64,000 bases of DNA from Pholis gunnellus (Eukaryota; Chordata; Actinopteri; Perciformes; Pholidae): the NCBI GenBank assembly GCA_910591455.2, contig OU342804.1:740176-804175 (forward strand), given 5' to 3'. Below are positions 1-11,517 of this stretch, in pieces; positions within the stretch are counted from its first letter, which is position 1, and the number at the start of each line of letters is the position of its first letter. The notes beneath the pieces were generated by a model. The model did not search any database, had not been told where the DNA came from, and was given only the letters and a program-made list of their open reading frames with translations. The translations under genes and the position numbers were made by a program.

Positions 1-24
1 TAAACTCCTCCTCCTCTTCCTCAG

Positions 25-45
25 GCTGTGGTTGCGATGATGATG

Positions 46-76
<31 letters not shown>

Positions 77-613
77 CGACGGAGGCAGCAGCCGTGCCGA
101 AAGGAGGCGGCCAATCAAAACACTCGGCGAAGACACACAGGAAGTCCTCTGATGGCGCGACGGTACAAACCGTCCCCCTGCAGCTGGACCCCAACGTGGT
201 GGTTCCTCCCAGAACCATGAGGCCTCTGCAGAACGCGTCCATCTCCCCGTGGACCTACAAGTACGCAGAACACATTCCGTGAGACGACATGAGTGAACGG
301 TGCCCCGTTAATCATAGTTACAGATGAAGATCGTCCTTCTTGTCTCCTCAGTGTCTCCCACGATGACTCCCTGTTCCCTCCGGTGCTGTCCGAGGCCCGC
401 TGTCTGCTGGAGGGTTGTTTGGACTCGGACGGCCGTGAGGACCTGAGCCTGGAGTCCAAACCCATCATGCACCAGGTGCTGCTGCTGCGCCGGGTCAAGT
501 CGGCGGCGGCGGCGGGGCCGGAGGCGGGGCCAGGATACCACTACCGGCTGGAGAACCGCCTCATCGCCGTGGGCTGCACCTGCGTCCGACCCGTCGTCCG
601 ACACCAGGACTAG
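25..613 (+). CDS. il17a/f: Interleukin-17A/F-like cytokine, last two coding exons (5' partial)
   Basis: Secreted cystine-knot cytokine of the IL-17 family, which signals through IL-17 receptors. Two coding exons are seen: 25-278, after a pyrimidine-rich tract ending in AG, and 352-613 with stop TAG at 611-613. The 73-bp intron is GT-AG and the split codon restores the frame. Family marks are ISPWTYKY before the intron, then FPPVLSEARC, GCLDSDGREDLSLESKPI and the terminal AVGCTCVRP. The four knot cysteines (C-x4-C and CTC) are all present. The LSLES-KPI and GCTCVRP wording is most like the fish IL-17A/F subgroup, but I cannot assign the paralogue. The first exon, with the start codon and the beginning of the signal peptide, should lie before this window. 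Exon 25-278 opens with AVVA, nine Met, Val and three Met, which probably forms part of the leader. If no upstream exon exists, ATG at 37 would be the start. Confidence 0.85.
37..81 (+). repeat. (ATG)n microsatellite inside the IL-17 coding exon
   Basis: Nine ATG, one GTG, three ATG and two ACG codons in frame. It encodes a poly-methionine stretch at the point where the cytokine's hydrophobic leader is expected. Confidence 0.9.
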
Positions 614-1222
614 GAGACCAGCAGAGACCCGGACCCGCTGCTAGGTGAGTCTGAGACCAGCAGGAGATTCTGTACGGAGGACCTGTACAATATGATTTCA
701 TAATTCTATCTTGTTATGAATTCATACGTCTAAATGAAGAGATAGAAACTTTATCAAATGTAAGAATTATAATCATTTACTAATATTAACTTTATACAGC
801 ACAACAAATGATCAATAGATAATCTATGAATCTATTCTGGAAGATATATTCCATCTGAATAACTTGTTATGAATTAAAAATGAATATAGACTTAGTTAAG
901 ATTGTTATTATTATTATTAACTCATAACTTTTCTGTGTATTTCATTTGTTTTGTGAGTTTTCCTTCATGCTGCTCCGTTCTGGATGAATTTGCATATTTG
1001 TGTTTTATTTGATATCTTATTTTTATTTGTCTCCAAACAGAAAACTGGACAAACTACACTCTGGAGCAGAAGTTTAAAACAGATACATTTATATATTATG
1101 TTCTATTTATGATTTCTATTTATGATACTATTTATAATTCATTTTAGTAATTATTTATTGATAATATTCTATTCACGTTGATGTATTTATTCAGAGGCTA
1201 AATGTGGTGTTGAATAATAAAA
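614..1222 (+). other. 3' untranslated region of the IL-17 gene with poly(A) signal
   Basis: AT-rich sequence after the stop codon. An AATAAA at 1216-1221 is followed by T-rich sequence at 1250-1262 and is the likely poly(A) signal. A strong donor-like GTGAGT lies just after the stop (about 645), and a pyrimidine tract ending in CAG lies near 1040, so a 3'UTR intron is possible but unproven. Confidence 0.6.
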
Positions 1223-1415
1223 AGAATGTTTTAACAAAGAAGTAAAGTGTCATTGTTTTATTTCTGAATTTAAAATAGAATGTGATTTCTGTACATCATC
1301 TTCATCATCATCATCATCACCAAACACACCACAGCTGTAAACACTGAACACGATCGATTATCAGTTATTCACCAAGAAAATAAAGATCTTAGAATCAGCA
1401 GGAGGTCCTGTGACC

Positions 1416-1491
1416 GAGCTAGCGTTAGCCACATGAGCTAGCGTTAGCCACATGAGCTAGCGTTAGCCACATGAGCTAGCGTTAGCCACAT
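1416..1491. repeat. 19-bp tandem repeat, four copies
   Basis: Four identical copies of a 19-bp unit (GAGCTAGCGTTAGCCACAT), followed by GAGCTAGCTAGC. Confidence 0.95.
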
Positions 1492-1578
1492 GAGCTAGCT
1501 AGCTGTTTGTTGCTGATGCAAACACCGACTCGATCATTTAGTTCACAAACATGAGACCAAAAGTACAGAAAGCTGGAC

Positions 1579-1676
1579 TCAGACTCGTCTTAGTTTTGGT
1601 AGTTTTGTGAGTTTTGTGAGTCTTTTGACTCGGACTCGTCTTAGTTTTGGTAGTTTTGTGAGTCTTTTGACTCGGA
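1579..1676. repeat. Two-copy tandem repeat of about 48 bp
   Basis: The phrase GACTCGTCTTAGTTTTGG, followed by TAGTTTTGTGAG and TCTTTTGACTCGGA, occurs twice in a row. The first copy has an extra GTTTTGTGA. Confidence 0.8.
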
Positions 1677-2659
1677 CACTCATCTTCTACATTTCTATCC
1701 TTTGCTGGTGTCTGCCTCGGCCTGGTCTTGACTCACTATACTTTTTTACCATCGACCACTAGATGTCCCAATAGAGCCACATGTAGCTGATCACAGCTTT
1801 GGTCCTGTTCTACAGTGGCTGTAAGGATCTAAACGGTGCAGCTGATGGATCTGTTTGACGTGGATCCGTTGTGTATCAGGTAGCAGAGACTCCATCGACC
1901 CTCTTGGCGTAAAGGCCCGAGTTCAGTTCGGGTGTTTTCTGGACTAACGTTTCCTTTTTGGGTCCGGATTCAGGTTTGGTTCGGTTCGGTCCAACTTTTC
2001 CCGCCTTACTAAAGACTTTGATTCCTCGATCCGTGTACAATCACACAATCACACACACACCAAGACATTGGCACTGTTGGCATGGCAACAAAGCACAGTA
2101 AAAACCCCTGTGAACCATCTAGTGATGAATACGCAGCGTCCTTCGGAAGTCTTTTTTCTCGTTATCGAGAGTTTATCTCGTTAAAAAGAGTCCTGGTTGT
2201 AAAAGAGGAGGTCGAGCAGTCGGACTCGCCCTCAGCCCTCAGTCCTCCTTCTTCTTCTTCTTCTTCTTCTTCTTCTTCTTCTTCTTCTTCTTCTTCTTCT
2301 TCTTCTTCTCTCACTCTTTTCAGAGTCTCTTCCTGTCTCCCAGTCGGAGGCGTGTCGGGGATCTCAATCCTTTGAGCTCGTCAGCTCCAAAATGGCTTCC
2401 AAAGAAAGTTCAGCTTGTGTTGTGATCAGGCCATCAGGACACCTGGAGGCAGAATAAAGGGGGAGGAGTTAGCACATCGCTAACACACGGAGAATTCCAC
2501 ATTCAAGATGCAATTATCATGTTTACACTCAATAGAAATAAAAACAAAATACACTCTATGTTTCCTGGTTTGAGCCGTTTAGTTCCAATGAAGGAATTCT
2601 TAAAGCTATAGCGTCCAATGATGTTTGGAGAAGTTGTTCCAAAACACTTTGATCTACAC
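1677..2659. other. Intergenic sequence with a (CTT)n microsatellite
   Basis: No exon-like sequence is recognised. A pure (CTT)n tract lies at 2248-2309. It makes a 97-residue serine-rich frame that I do not regard as a gene. Confidence 0.7.
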
Positions 2660-3276
2660 ATTTAAAGGACCCATTTAACATTTTTGGAAATATGCTTCTT
2701 TTGCTGACTTTGGTTACATGAGAAAAAAACATTCCATGTTTGTGAATCTACAGCCACGAAAACGTCGTTACACTGTAGTTTAAAATGGATTAAACAAACA
2801 AGATATTACATTTAAATCAGTGAGCTTCAGAGGTACTTTGGTTACCTTTGGACAGAACCAGGCTAGCTGTTTTTTGGTCTTTATGCTAAGCTAAGTTAAT
2901 TTTATACACGTTTTCTCAAAAGTCAGCGTGAAATATTCAGAAATCGTTCTGTTAGCAAAGGTTAAAAAAACCTCAAGAGTTTGTGTGCAATACAGAGCCG
3001 GTGTCATGACGAGGGTTAGCTTAGCTTAGCATAAAGACCGGTAGCAGAGGGAAACAGCTAGCCTAGCTCTGTCCAAAGTTACCTACCGACAACTCCAGAG
3101 CTCTCTGAATAGCATGTTGTATCTTGTTTGTTAAATCCTGACTATTTATTGACAAAGCTGCCTTTACGCTAAGCTAAGCTAACCTCGTCTAGCTCTGTAC
3201 TTATAACACGCAGACATGAGTTTGCTATTGATCTCTCTGCAGCCATAGTCCCAAAATGTCAAACTATTACTTTAAG
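2660..3276. mobile_element. Fold-back MITE with long inverted arms
   Basis: The left end TTTAAAGGACCCATTTAACA and the right end (reverse complement CTTAAAGTAATAGTTTGACA) are imperfect terminal inverted repeats. The inner arms also match in inverse: 'ggacagaaccaggctagctg ... ggtctttatgctaagctaa' at 2850-2898 against 'ttagcttagcataaagacc ... cagctagcctagctctgtcc' at 3017-3076. The GTTAGCTTAGC / CATAAAGAC wording is typical of a very common fish interspersed repeat. No coding capacity. Confidence 0.75.
3145..3150 (-). promoter_or_regulatory. Candidate poly(A) signal for stmn4
   Basis: AATAAA on the minus strand, 160 bp past the predicted stmn4 stop and inside the fold-back MITE. Its use is inferred from position only. 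Confidence 0.3.
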
Positions 3277-3309
3277 AGCGCTTTCCCATTTAATGTTATT
3301 TTATAATTT

Positions 3310-5101
3310 TCATGGCACCACTGTCTTCATCTTTGGTCTCAGTGTGGCTACCCAGAATCCCCTCCTCCTCCTCCTCCTCCTCCTCCTCCTCCTCCTCCTC
3401 CTCCTCCTCCTCCTCCTCCTCCTCCTCCTCCTCCTCACCTCCACACTGTGCTTGTCCTGAAAGACACAAACACAAAACTCCCTTCAGTGATTCATTCCCA
3501 CCAAATAGAATATTAAAGTCGGTTAAATGAGAGTAAGAAACATGACGATATAAAAACCTTCGTCCTCACCTCCACGTGCAGTCGCTCCTGTGAGGCGTTC
3601 AGGTGCATCTGCCGCTGCTCTTTGTCGGCGTCGGCGCGGTGCTCCTGGCGCTCTTTGGTCAGAGCTTTCTGAGCGACTTCCCGCTCGTGCTCCCTCCTCT
3701 CGGCCAGGTGCTTCAGAAGCTCCGCCTCCTGACACTAGAGAAATAGAATCCCGGTCATTTTCTATCGGATTTTACAGAAGAAAGGCCGGCTCCCCGTTTC
3801 TTCTATTATTTTCTGGAAGCATCATTTCTAATTTGACCGATGTCGCACGCAAGTGCTCCGTCTTTGGTCGATTTTGAAGGATCAATATTCAGAAGACCTC
3901 CATCGAACCGGTTCGCAGACTTGATACTGACAATCAGAAACCTGTCTGAAAGCGAGTGCTGTGGCCGTGATGTTCTAGGTTTCATGAATTCCTCCATAAA
4001 TGTGGAGAAACACGGTTCAGATAACTTGTGGGGTTCCTCAGGGATCGACTGTAGGGCCACTGCTTTGTTTCCTGGTCCATCACAACAACTATTGAATGAA
4101 GTGAGACATTCATGTTCCCCTCAGAATGAATTGCAGTCACTTTGTTTGTTTTAATGACCAAATACCTGCAAAACTATTGACAATTCCAGTTAGCATTAGC
4201 TGTTCTTCGTGTGTAGTGCTAATAAGCTAACATTAGCATGTTAAAATGCTTAACTAAGAAAGTAGAGCTGCTGAAAAGCATGTTAGCATTATCATTGTCA
4301 GCATGTTAGCATGCTGGAGTTAGCATTTAGCCCAGAGCTCCGCTGGGCCTCGGTACAGCCCCACATTCGTCTTATTTTGGTCGTGAGAACTCGTGTGGCC
4401 TCACAATAACGATTAGGAATCATGTTTAATATTCACTCACCTTCCTCCTCTCCTGAGCAGCGTCCAGCTTCTTCTGGATCTCCTCCAGCGAGGGCTTCTG
4501 GCGAGGCGGCGTGGTCGCCCGGAGCTCGGGGCCGCCGTCGAAGGTGGGCGGCTTCAGGATGACCTCGAAGGCCTGGCCGCTCGTCCGCTTGCTCAGCTCG
4601 ATCACCTCCATGTGCCGGATGTTGCACAGGTTCAGGTCCACCACGCCGGCTGCAAGAAAAGATCACCAGAACCGTGAAATGACAATAATATTATCAAGAA
4701 CGTGGGGTTATCTCTCTATGTTCAGTATGTTTCCGGTTCCTGGTGTGTTGACAGCAAACCCTAACACAAGATAATCATGATGTCATGGTGTTTGACTGAC
4801 AGATGGAACTAACTGCATGGTTCTGTCACACAGCGGTTGATTGATGCGAGGAGTAAAGAGGGTTGATGCTGACCTTCCTCTTTGTCGGCCGTGGGGGTTC
4901 TGGGTTGTGGGAGGATGCAGGAGCAGAAGAGAGACACCAGGGGGAGCTCTCGCATCTTCTCTCTGTACGCTGGAACATCCAGAGAGAGAGAAGAGAAGAG
5001 AAGCTGAGCAACAGATCTGCATCGATTCACAGGAATGTAGAACACGTCATAGAACCGAGAAGCATCACGAGACTAAAGTGAGTTTTACCTGCTAGAGTCA
5101 T
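3310..5101 (-). CDS. stmn4: Stathmin-4 (RB3-type stathmin), five coding exons, poly-arginine C-terminus
   Basis: Neuronal, membrane-anchored member of the stathmin family, which sequesters tubulin dimers. Coding exons on the minus strand: 5101-5089, 4969-4874, 4649-4441, 3734-3570 and 3456-3310. All introns are GT-AG and every junction keeps frame (630 nt, 209 residues). The N-terminus MTLAAYREKMRELPLVSLFC is the stathmin-4 type; Cys20 and Cys22 match the family's palmitoylated pair. Exon 3 carries VDLNLCNIRHMEVIELSKRT and the conserved LEEIQKKLDAA. Exon 4 carries CQEAELLKHLAERREHEREV. Two oddities. Exon 4 is 165 nt, about nine codons shorter than I expect, and lacks the usual asparagine-rich linker. 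Exon 5 reads DKHSVEV, then 25 Arg from the (CCT)n tract, then 16 residues to TGA. The GTGAGG before the Arg run could also act as a splice donor. Gene identity is firm, the C-terminus is not. Confidence 0.9.
3361..3435. repeat. (CCT)25 microsatellite inside the last stmn4 exon
   Basis: Uninterrupted CCT triplets. Read on the minus strand in the stmn4 frame they are 25 AGG (Arg) codons. Confidence 0.95.
4190..4335. repeat. GTTAGC-rich dispersed fish repeat, in stmn4 intron 3
   Basis: Shares 'cattgtcagcatgttagcat' and its surroundings (GCTAACATTAGC, TTAGCATTTAGC) with a second copy at 42850-42975. Both are on the same strand and diverged. Confidence 0.6.
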
Positions 5102-5151
5102 GCTGCTGCTGCTGCTTTCTGTCAAAGACACTGTGGTGAGGTAGAGTGTTC
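5089..5151 (-). other. stmn4: stmn4 exon with the start codon: 5'UTR part and acceptor
   Basis: CTCCTCAG just above 5151 is a good acceptor. The exon runs through a short 5'UTR, with five GCA-type triplets before the ATG, to the donor at 5088-5087. This implies a non-coding exon upstream. Confidence 0.65.
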
Positions 5152-5732
5152 CTGAGGAGACACACGAGTCACATTCAGTTAATCCAGAGAGTCACACAGC
5201 GGATCTATGGACACAATCTGACAGCGTGAGCAGCAACGAGAGCCGACAACATGAAAGTCAAGGAACTCAAAAAGAAGAAGAACATGAAACAAAGAAAAGG
5301 TGAAATAAAGTTTAAGTGACCTGTGAATATATGCAATCAAGTATCATTTGGTAGATTTTGCGTCCTGTACTGCTAATAAAATACATTAAATTCAGTTTTG
5401 CTTGTTCCACACCGGTGTTGATTCACATCTGTACGAAGCTGAATCTCATCTTGATTTAAAGGTCTTCAAACACTCTGAGCCAGAAGAAGTTCATGAACCT
5501 TCATTCTACGAACTCATCTGGTGCATGAAGAGTTCCACATTCATAGAAACACAAACACTGTCTATCGTTCATCTTTCAAGCATCTTTTTAGCTTCTTCAG
5601 TCTGAACAAGAAACACAAAGAGATTCAAATCACAGACAAACAAAAAGCAAATCTTCATGTTAGAGAAACAGATCTTATTTGTAGATTCTGTTTGCCGCCT
5701 ATTTTAAAGGGTTTATCCTGTAAGGGTCGATC

Positions 5733-5735
<3 letters not shown>

Positions 5736-5766
<31 letters not shown>
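5736..5766. repeat. (GT)n microsatellite
   Basis: Pure GT dinucleotides. Confidence 0.95.
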
Positions 5767-5769
<3 letters not shown>

Positions 5770-6102
5770 CCACTAAGCGATGATGTCATTGTTGCCAGTA
5801 AGCACATCACCTTCTGCAGAGTGCAGCACGCAGCTCACACACTGAACTGATTATAAAGAGAAGACAAACAACAACAAAATAAAAGATGCAGAAAAGAAAA
5901 AGAAGCAAAAAAGACAAAAAAAAAAAAGAAAGATTTAAAATGATTGAAATGATCTGCAGGTGAATAACAGAATGAATGGACCTGCGTTCCTTTGTTCACA
6001 CCTTTGGTTTAAAAGAGGCTGCAGAAACGTGCAGAACGCTCAGAAACATGATGAAATGTTCACAAACACATGAAGACATTCAATACAAACATGAGGACTC
6101 AC

Positions 6103-6180
6103 CCTGCAGTGATGCTCGGTCTCTCTGCTCAGAGTGAAGATCTGCAGCTCAGCAGCATCAGCACCACACAGCAGCCTGCT
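6103..6180 (-). other. stmn4: Candidate 5' non-coding exon of stmn4
   Basis: On the minus strand, CACTGCAGG followed by GTGAGTC is a strong donor at 6102-6101. Minus-strand promoter-like sequence sits directly upstream. The first exon is inferred from position; its start is not defined. Confidence 0.45.
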
Positions 6181-6206
6181 GCATGACATCACCAACCAGC
6201 CATCCC

Positions 6207-6238
6207 ATTGGCCGGCGGGGATGCTGGGCTGTGATTGG
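6207..6238 (-). promoter_or_regulatory. Two CCAAT boxes, candidate stmn4 promoter
   Basis: On the minus strand CCAAT occurs at 6211-6207 and 6238-6234, in a short GC-richer stretch immediately before the candidate non-coding exon. Their spacing and position fit a promoter, but no TATA box or measured start is available. Confidence 0.45.
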
Positions 6239-6245
6239 TCCAGAG

Positions 6246-6275
6246 GGAGGAGGAGGAGGAGGAGGAGGAGGAGGA
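6246..6275. repeat. (GGA)n microsatellite
   Basis: Ten GGA triplets, just upstream of the candidate stmn4 promoter. Confidence 0.9.
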
Positions 6276-6574
6276 GTGGAGGTTTGATTTCAGAGGAATC
6301 CTCCTGATCTCTGACAGAAAGCTCTTCATCATGGTTTTACTGGAGAATTCTGTTTTTCATTAGAGATCAACACGAGTTCATCAGTCACCGATCAGCTGAT
6401 CGATCCCGTCTGACTCATGACATCACGTCTTCTACCAGGAGACAGAGAATCTGACTGAACTCATCCAAACAATAAATAACAATGCTGTTTTAAAGTGAAG
6501 AACTTTTGCTTTACGACCGTTTAATTCTGTTCAAATTCGGAAATACGGGCGGAGACAGAACATCTCCATCTGAT

Positions 6575-7632
6575 GGAATAATACTGCAGTAGTACCCAAA
6601 TAATACAAAGCAGTAGTACCGTAATAATACTGCAGTAGTACCGTAATAATACTGCAGTAGTACCCTAATAATACAAAAAAGCAGTACCGTAATAATACTG
6701 CAGTAGTACTGTAATAATACTGCAGTAGTACCCTAATAATACAAAGCAGTAGTACCCTAATAATACTGCAGTAGTACTATAATAATACAGCAGTAGTAAC
6801 CTAATAATACTGCGGTAGTACCCTAATAATACTGCACTAGTACCCTAATAATACAAAGCAGTAGTACCGTAATAATACTGCAGTAGTACCCTAATATTAC
6901 TGCAGTAGTACTGTAATAATACAGCAGTTGTACCCTAATAATACTGCAGTAGTACTGTAACAATACAGCAGTAGTACCCTAATAATACTGCGGTAGTACC
7001 CTAATAATACTGCAGTAGTACCCTAATAATACAAAGCAGTAGTACCGTAATAATACTGCAGTAGTACCCTAATATTACTGCAGTAGTACTGTAATAATAC
7101 TAAAGTAGTACCGTAACCGTAATAATACAAAGCAGTAGTACTGTAATAATACTATAGTACTGTAATAACACTAAAGTAGTGCCGTAACCGTAATAATACT
7201 GCAGTAGTACTGTAATAATACTGCAGTAGTACTGTAATAATACATCGGTAGTACCCTAATAATACAAAGCAGTAGTACTGTAATAATACTGCAGTAGTAC
7301 CCTAATAATACAAAGCAGTAGTACCCTAATAATACTGCAGTAGTACTGTAATAATACAGCAGTAGTACCGTAATAATACTGCAGTAGTACTGTAATAATA
7401 CTGCAGTAGTACTGTAATAATACATCAGTAGTACCTTAATAATACAAAGCAGTAGTACTGTAATAATACTGCAGTAGTACCCTAATAATACAAAGCAGTA
7501 GTACCCTAATAATACTGCAGTAGTACTGTAATAATACAGCAGTAGTACTGTAATAATACAGCAGTAGTACTGTAATAATACTGCAGTAGTACTGTAATAA
7601 TACATCAGTAGTACCCTAATAATACTGCAGCA
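6575..7632. repeat. Minisatellite of about 22 bp (AATAATACTGCAGTAGTACC type)
   Basis: About 48 copies of a degenerate unit of roughly 22 bp, alternating TAATAATAC with GCAGTAGTACC/T. Variants carry CAAAGCAG in place of CTGCAG. The 200-residue Tyr/Leu-rich frame across it is an artefact. Confidence 0.95.
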
Positions 7633-8423
7633 AATGAAGTTACACAGAAATAAAATAAAGAAATTATGAAAACTGTATGCAGTCAAACTTGTGGAGACCA
7701 GGATCTGGTTGGATCTGGTTCTGAGGAAAATGTCAGCTCTAAATTTAAAGGCTGACAGCGAGCCGTTAGTCATCCCGACTGTTTCTGAGTATTAACGCCT
7801 CCGTCTGTCGCTCTGGTTCAAAGCCAGACAGTCGCTCCTCATTCAGACTCTTCAGAAGCACACACACGTTTTTATGTTGATAAGAACTCAAAAAGCTTTG
7901 ATCAGAGAAGTAAGAGGAAGTAAGAGTTCACTGCTTTTATTCTGAAGGTCTCAACTGGATTATGTCCATTTCAGTGGATCCCGTTAGAGTTTATATTTGC
8001 ACACGTTCTCCGAAAGTTGATCAAAATGAAGTGACGGGAAACCGATCACCAAAAATAAATGTTGTCAAGTTCACAGCATTTCTGTTGTCTCCACACGGCT
8101 CTCAACATGGCGACGGCTGAGTCAGCGGCTAGCAGCTAACGGTGCTAACAGAGCCGACAGGACGGCATCATCAGCGAAAACATAAACAAATTATGAAGAT
8201 TAAAAAAATAAAACTCAACCTGTAAACTGAAGGTGTGACATCACCACTGCTGCAGCTGGAAGCTGATTGGCTGCAGGACGATTCGTCATGTGACCTCCGA
8301 CTCCAACACGACTGGCAGCCAGCAGGGGACTACAGTTCCCATCAGGCACCACGGCAGAACACAGTGTTCTCACACACTATTCCTCCTCTCCTCCTCATAC
8401 TGAACCAGATGATGTAATGCAGC

Positions 8424-8428
<5 letters not shown>
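7633..8428. other. Intergenic sequence, no feature recognised
   Basis: Mixed composition with short frames only; no splice-bounded conserved exon seen. Confidence 0.6.
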
Positions 8429-8471
<43 letters not shown>

Positions 8472-8580
8472 AGGAGGTTAGGTGAGCGAGGCCTCAGCAA
8501 CAAGGAGAGAGAAACCTCCTCCACATCCCAACTGGTGATGTCATCTGCAGCCAATCAGCTGAGAGCTCTCAGAGCCACAC

Positions 8581-8641
<61 letters not shown>
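8429..8641. repeat. Two (GT)n microsatellites
   Basis: GT runs at 8429-8469 and 8584-8641, on the same strand and separated by about 110 bp of unique sequence. Confidence 0.95.
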
Positions 8642-9039
8642 CTTCAAAGTCAAATCAGGATTCAGCAGAAACAACACATCTGCAGCAAACAGACGTTTAC
8701 AGTAGAACATAAAATATAAATATAAAATAAGAATGTAACACAAATATAAGCTAATAGAGTGAAAATAAAATAGAACAAAATAGAATAAAAATGAAATACA
8801 ATAAAATAAAACAGAATATTTTCAAATAGAACTGAAATCAAAACATAATAACAGATATTATAAACAGAGCAGTCATGTGATGTAAAGGGGGCGGGGCTCT
8901 GCAGGCTGCTGCTTTCGAGGACACAGCAGCAGATCAACTGGAAGCCATGACATCATCTCTCGAGTCCGGACGATGATGTCACCAACAATGAGGTCACTGC
9001 ACTGCGCTGGACAGAGTGATGTCATGACAATGTGACCGA

Positions 9040-9600
<561 letters not shown>

Positions 9601-9712
9601 AGTTTTATTAATATTATTGTATGTTTAATTTTTGTGATGCTTTGGCAATACCGTTTCTAAATGTTCATACCAATAAAGCAAATTGAATTGAATTGAATTG
9701 AGAGAGAGAGAC
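9601..9712 (+). mobile_element. LINE-like 3' tail
   Basis: A short segment with TTGTGATGCTTTGGCAATAC and CCAATAAAGCAAATTGAATT, ending in a (GAATT)n tail. This layout resembles the 3' end of fish L2-type LINEs. Only the tail is present and the family is assigned from memory. Confidence 0.4.
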
Positions 9713-10868
9713 AAATTGAAAAACATGGAAACAGACTGAAACACATTGCTGCTCATTAAGTTTGTTTCTTTGTGACTCATCTTTACAAACATTCAGCACC
9801 TTTAAACTTGATGAAAGCAGATTCTTAAATCAGTTTTCTTGTCTTCATTCTGAAATCACTGCTGCAAAGTTTAACAATGAACATAATCAAGAATACTTGA
9901 AGCATGAAACCAGCTCGTACAGCATCTACCAAACGTTACTGCTCTTTGTTTGTGCGTTTAAAGTTTAAAAAGATGATTTGAGTTAAAATGAATGTTTGTG
10001 ATGCAAGTTACAAAACTCAGGTCAAATAAAGATAAATCAGTAAAGAGTAATATTTGTCCCTGAATCGAAGTATAAAAATACTCGAGTACCTGGAGTTTGC
10101 GCTGCAGAGCAGTACTTGATGTTCCACCTCTGCTGTTTCAGAGAGTGGGAACGTGAGTCAGCTGCTCTTCAGTGTGAAACCACGCTGCTGCGTAGGCGAC
10201 GGCACAGATGGTGGAATCTGAATCCATTCAGAGCTCCGACATGAATGAGGACGAACCTCCACAGATTCACAATCATCAGAAACATCAGAGGACACAAAGC
10301 CACGGCTGTCAGCGCTGCTGTTGTTCACAGCGTGGTGCGTTTGATGGAGTGAACAGAGCGTGGGAGTTCAGAGAGAAAAGGGAAGCAACATGAAACACCA
10401 GAACCTTCATGGAGGATCATTACAGGATTAGCGTTTAGCTAGCTGGAGCTAATAAGCTGCACACTCACGGGATTGAGACTAAAAAACTATTTTTATTTGC
10501 ATATTTAAACATGCTTCATTCACGTATCTCTATGTGCTTCATTGACATATTTAAATGAGGTAATATGCAAATATTTGGTGCAAAATCTGCCCTTTTTAAT
10601 CCAAATGAGCCCGATTGCAAAAACAGTCCGATCCACAAAGATGGCCGCTGGTCCACGCTGATTATGAACGCTGGCTGGTTGGTGTAAAACGCATCACTTC
10701 CTGTGCGCCAGCGAGGGAAAAGTCTAGTCAGCATTGTGTGACCAAGGGACGTCATGTGTAGGTTCTAAAGGGGAACCGGTAGGACGGTAAAAACCTGTTA
10801 GCATTGACGCGGTCAGCAGTCCTGCTATCGGTACGTTCTTAGTTCTGCAGTGAGACGTCCTCGTCTCA
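9713..10868. other. Intergenic sequence, no gene recognised
   Basis: Contains a 61-codon frame at 10208-10393 with no family resemblance, and GCTAGC-rich fragments near 10435. Confidence 0.6.
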
Positions 10869-10885
10869 AACTCTCTCTCTCCCTT

Positions 10886-10919
<34 letters not shown>
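10869..10919. repeat. (CT)n microsatellite
   Basis: CT dinucleotides with one TTTG interruption near the start. Confidence 0.9.
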
Positions 10920-10922
<3 letters not shown>

Positions 10923-11053
10923 ATGATCAGAGAGAAGGAAACGTTGTAGAACTCTGGTCGTCTCAAACACAATAAAACTCTCACAAGTAAGTTCATCACA
11001 ACATGTGACCAACGAGCAGAACATCAGTCTGTCTGTGGAGCAGCCGTCAGGTA

Positions 11054-11133
11054 ACGGTGGTGATGTCATACGGTGGTGATGTCATACGGTAGTGATGTCA
11101 TACGGTGGTGATGTCATACGGTAGTGATGTCAT
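11054..11133. repeat. 16-bp tandem repeat, five copies
   Basis: Five copies of GGTGGTGATGTCATAC, two with GGTAGT. Confidence 0.95.
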
Positions 11134-11367
11134 ACAGAGGATCACCAATGAGAGACGATCACTGAGATCATTGATGAGATGAGAATGTACTTTAAAGATT
11201 TGGGGACTTCTTTGTAGATCGTCGGTCAAAAAGAACCGATAAGAATATCGCTAACATCCCAACGAGGCCCGTCCCTCGTCACGATGACATCAGAAGGCCG
11301 ATGTCATCGTGAACTACATCCTGTCAAACAGTTTAAATAAAAATCACATTTGAACTAAAAGCTCACT

Positions 11368-11373
11368 TTTATT
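11368..11373 (-). promoter_or_regulatory. Poly(A) signal of gpn1
   Basis: AATAAA on the minus strand, about 245 bp past the nearer predicted stop and 145 bp past the alternative one. Confidence 0.55.
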
Positions 11374-11517
11374 TGAGGATCATAAATCCTTTCAGTGCCT
11401 TTACAAACAAACGTCAACAGAAGAGAAGTCTTCTCATAAAAAAATAGAACTTTAGTTTCTCTTCTCAGGGAGGAAGCAGCCAATCAGCTTCACCGATCAG
11501 ACTCAAAGAGTTCAGGT

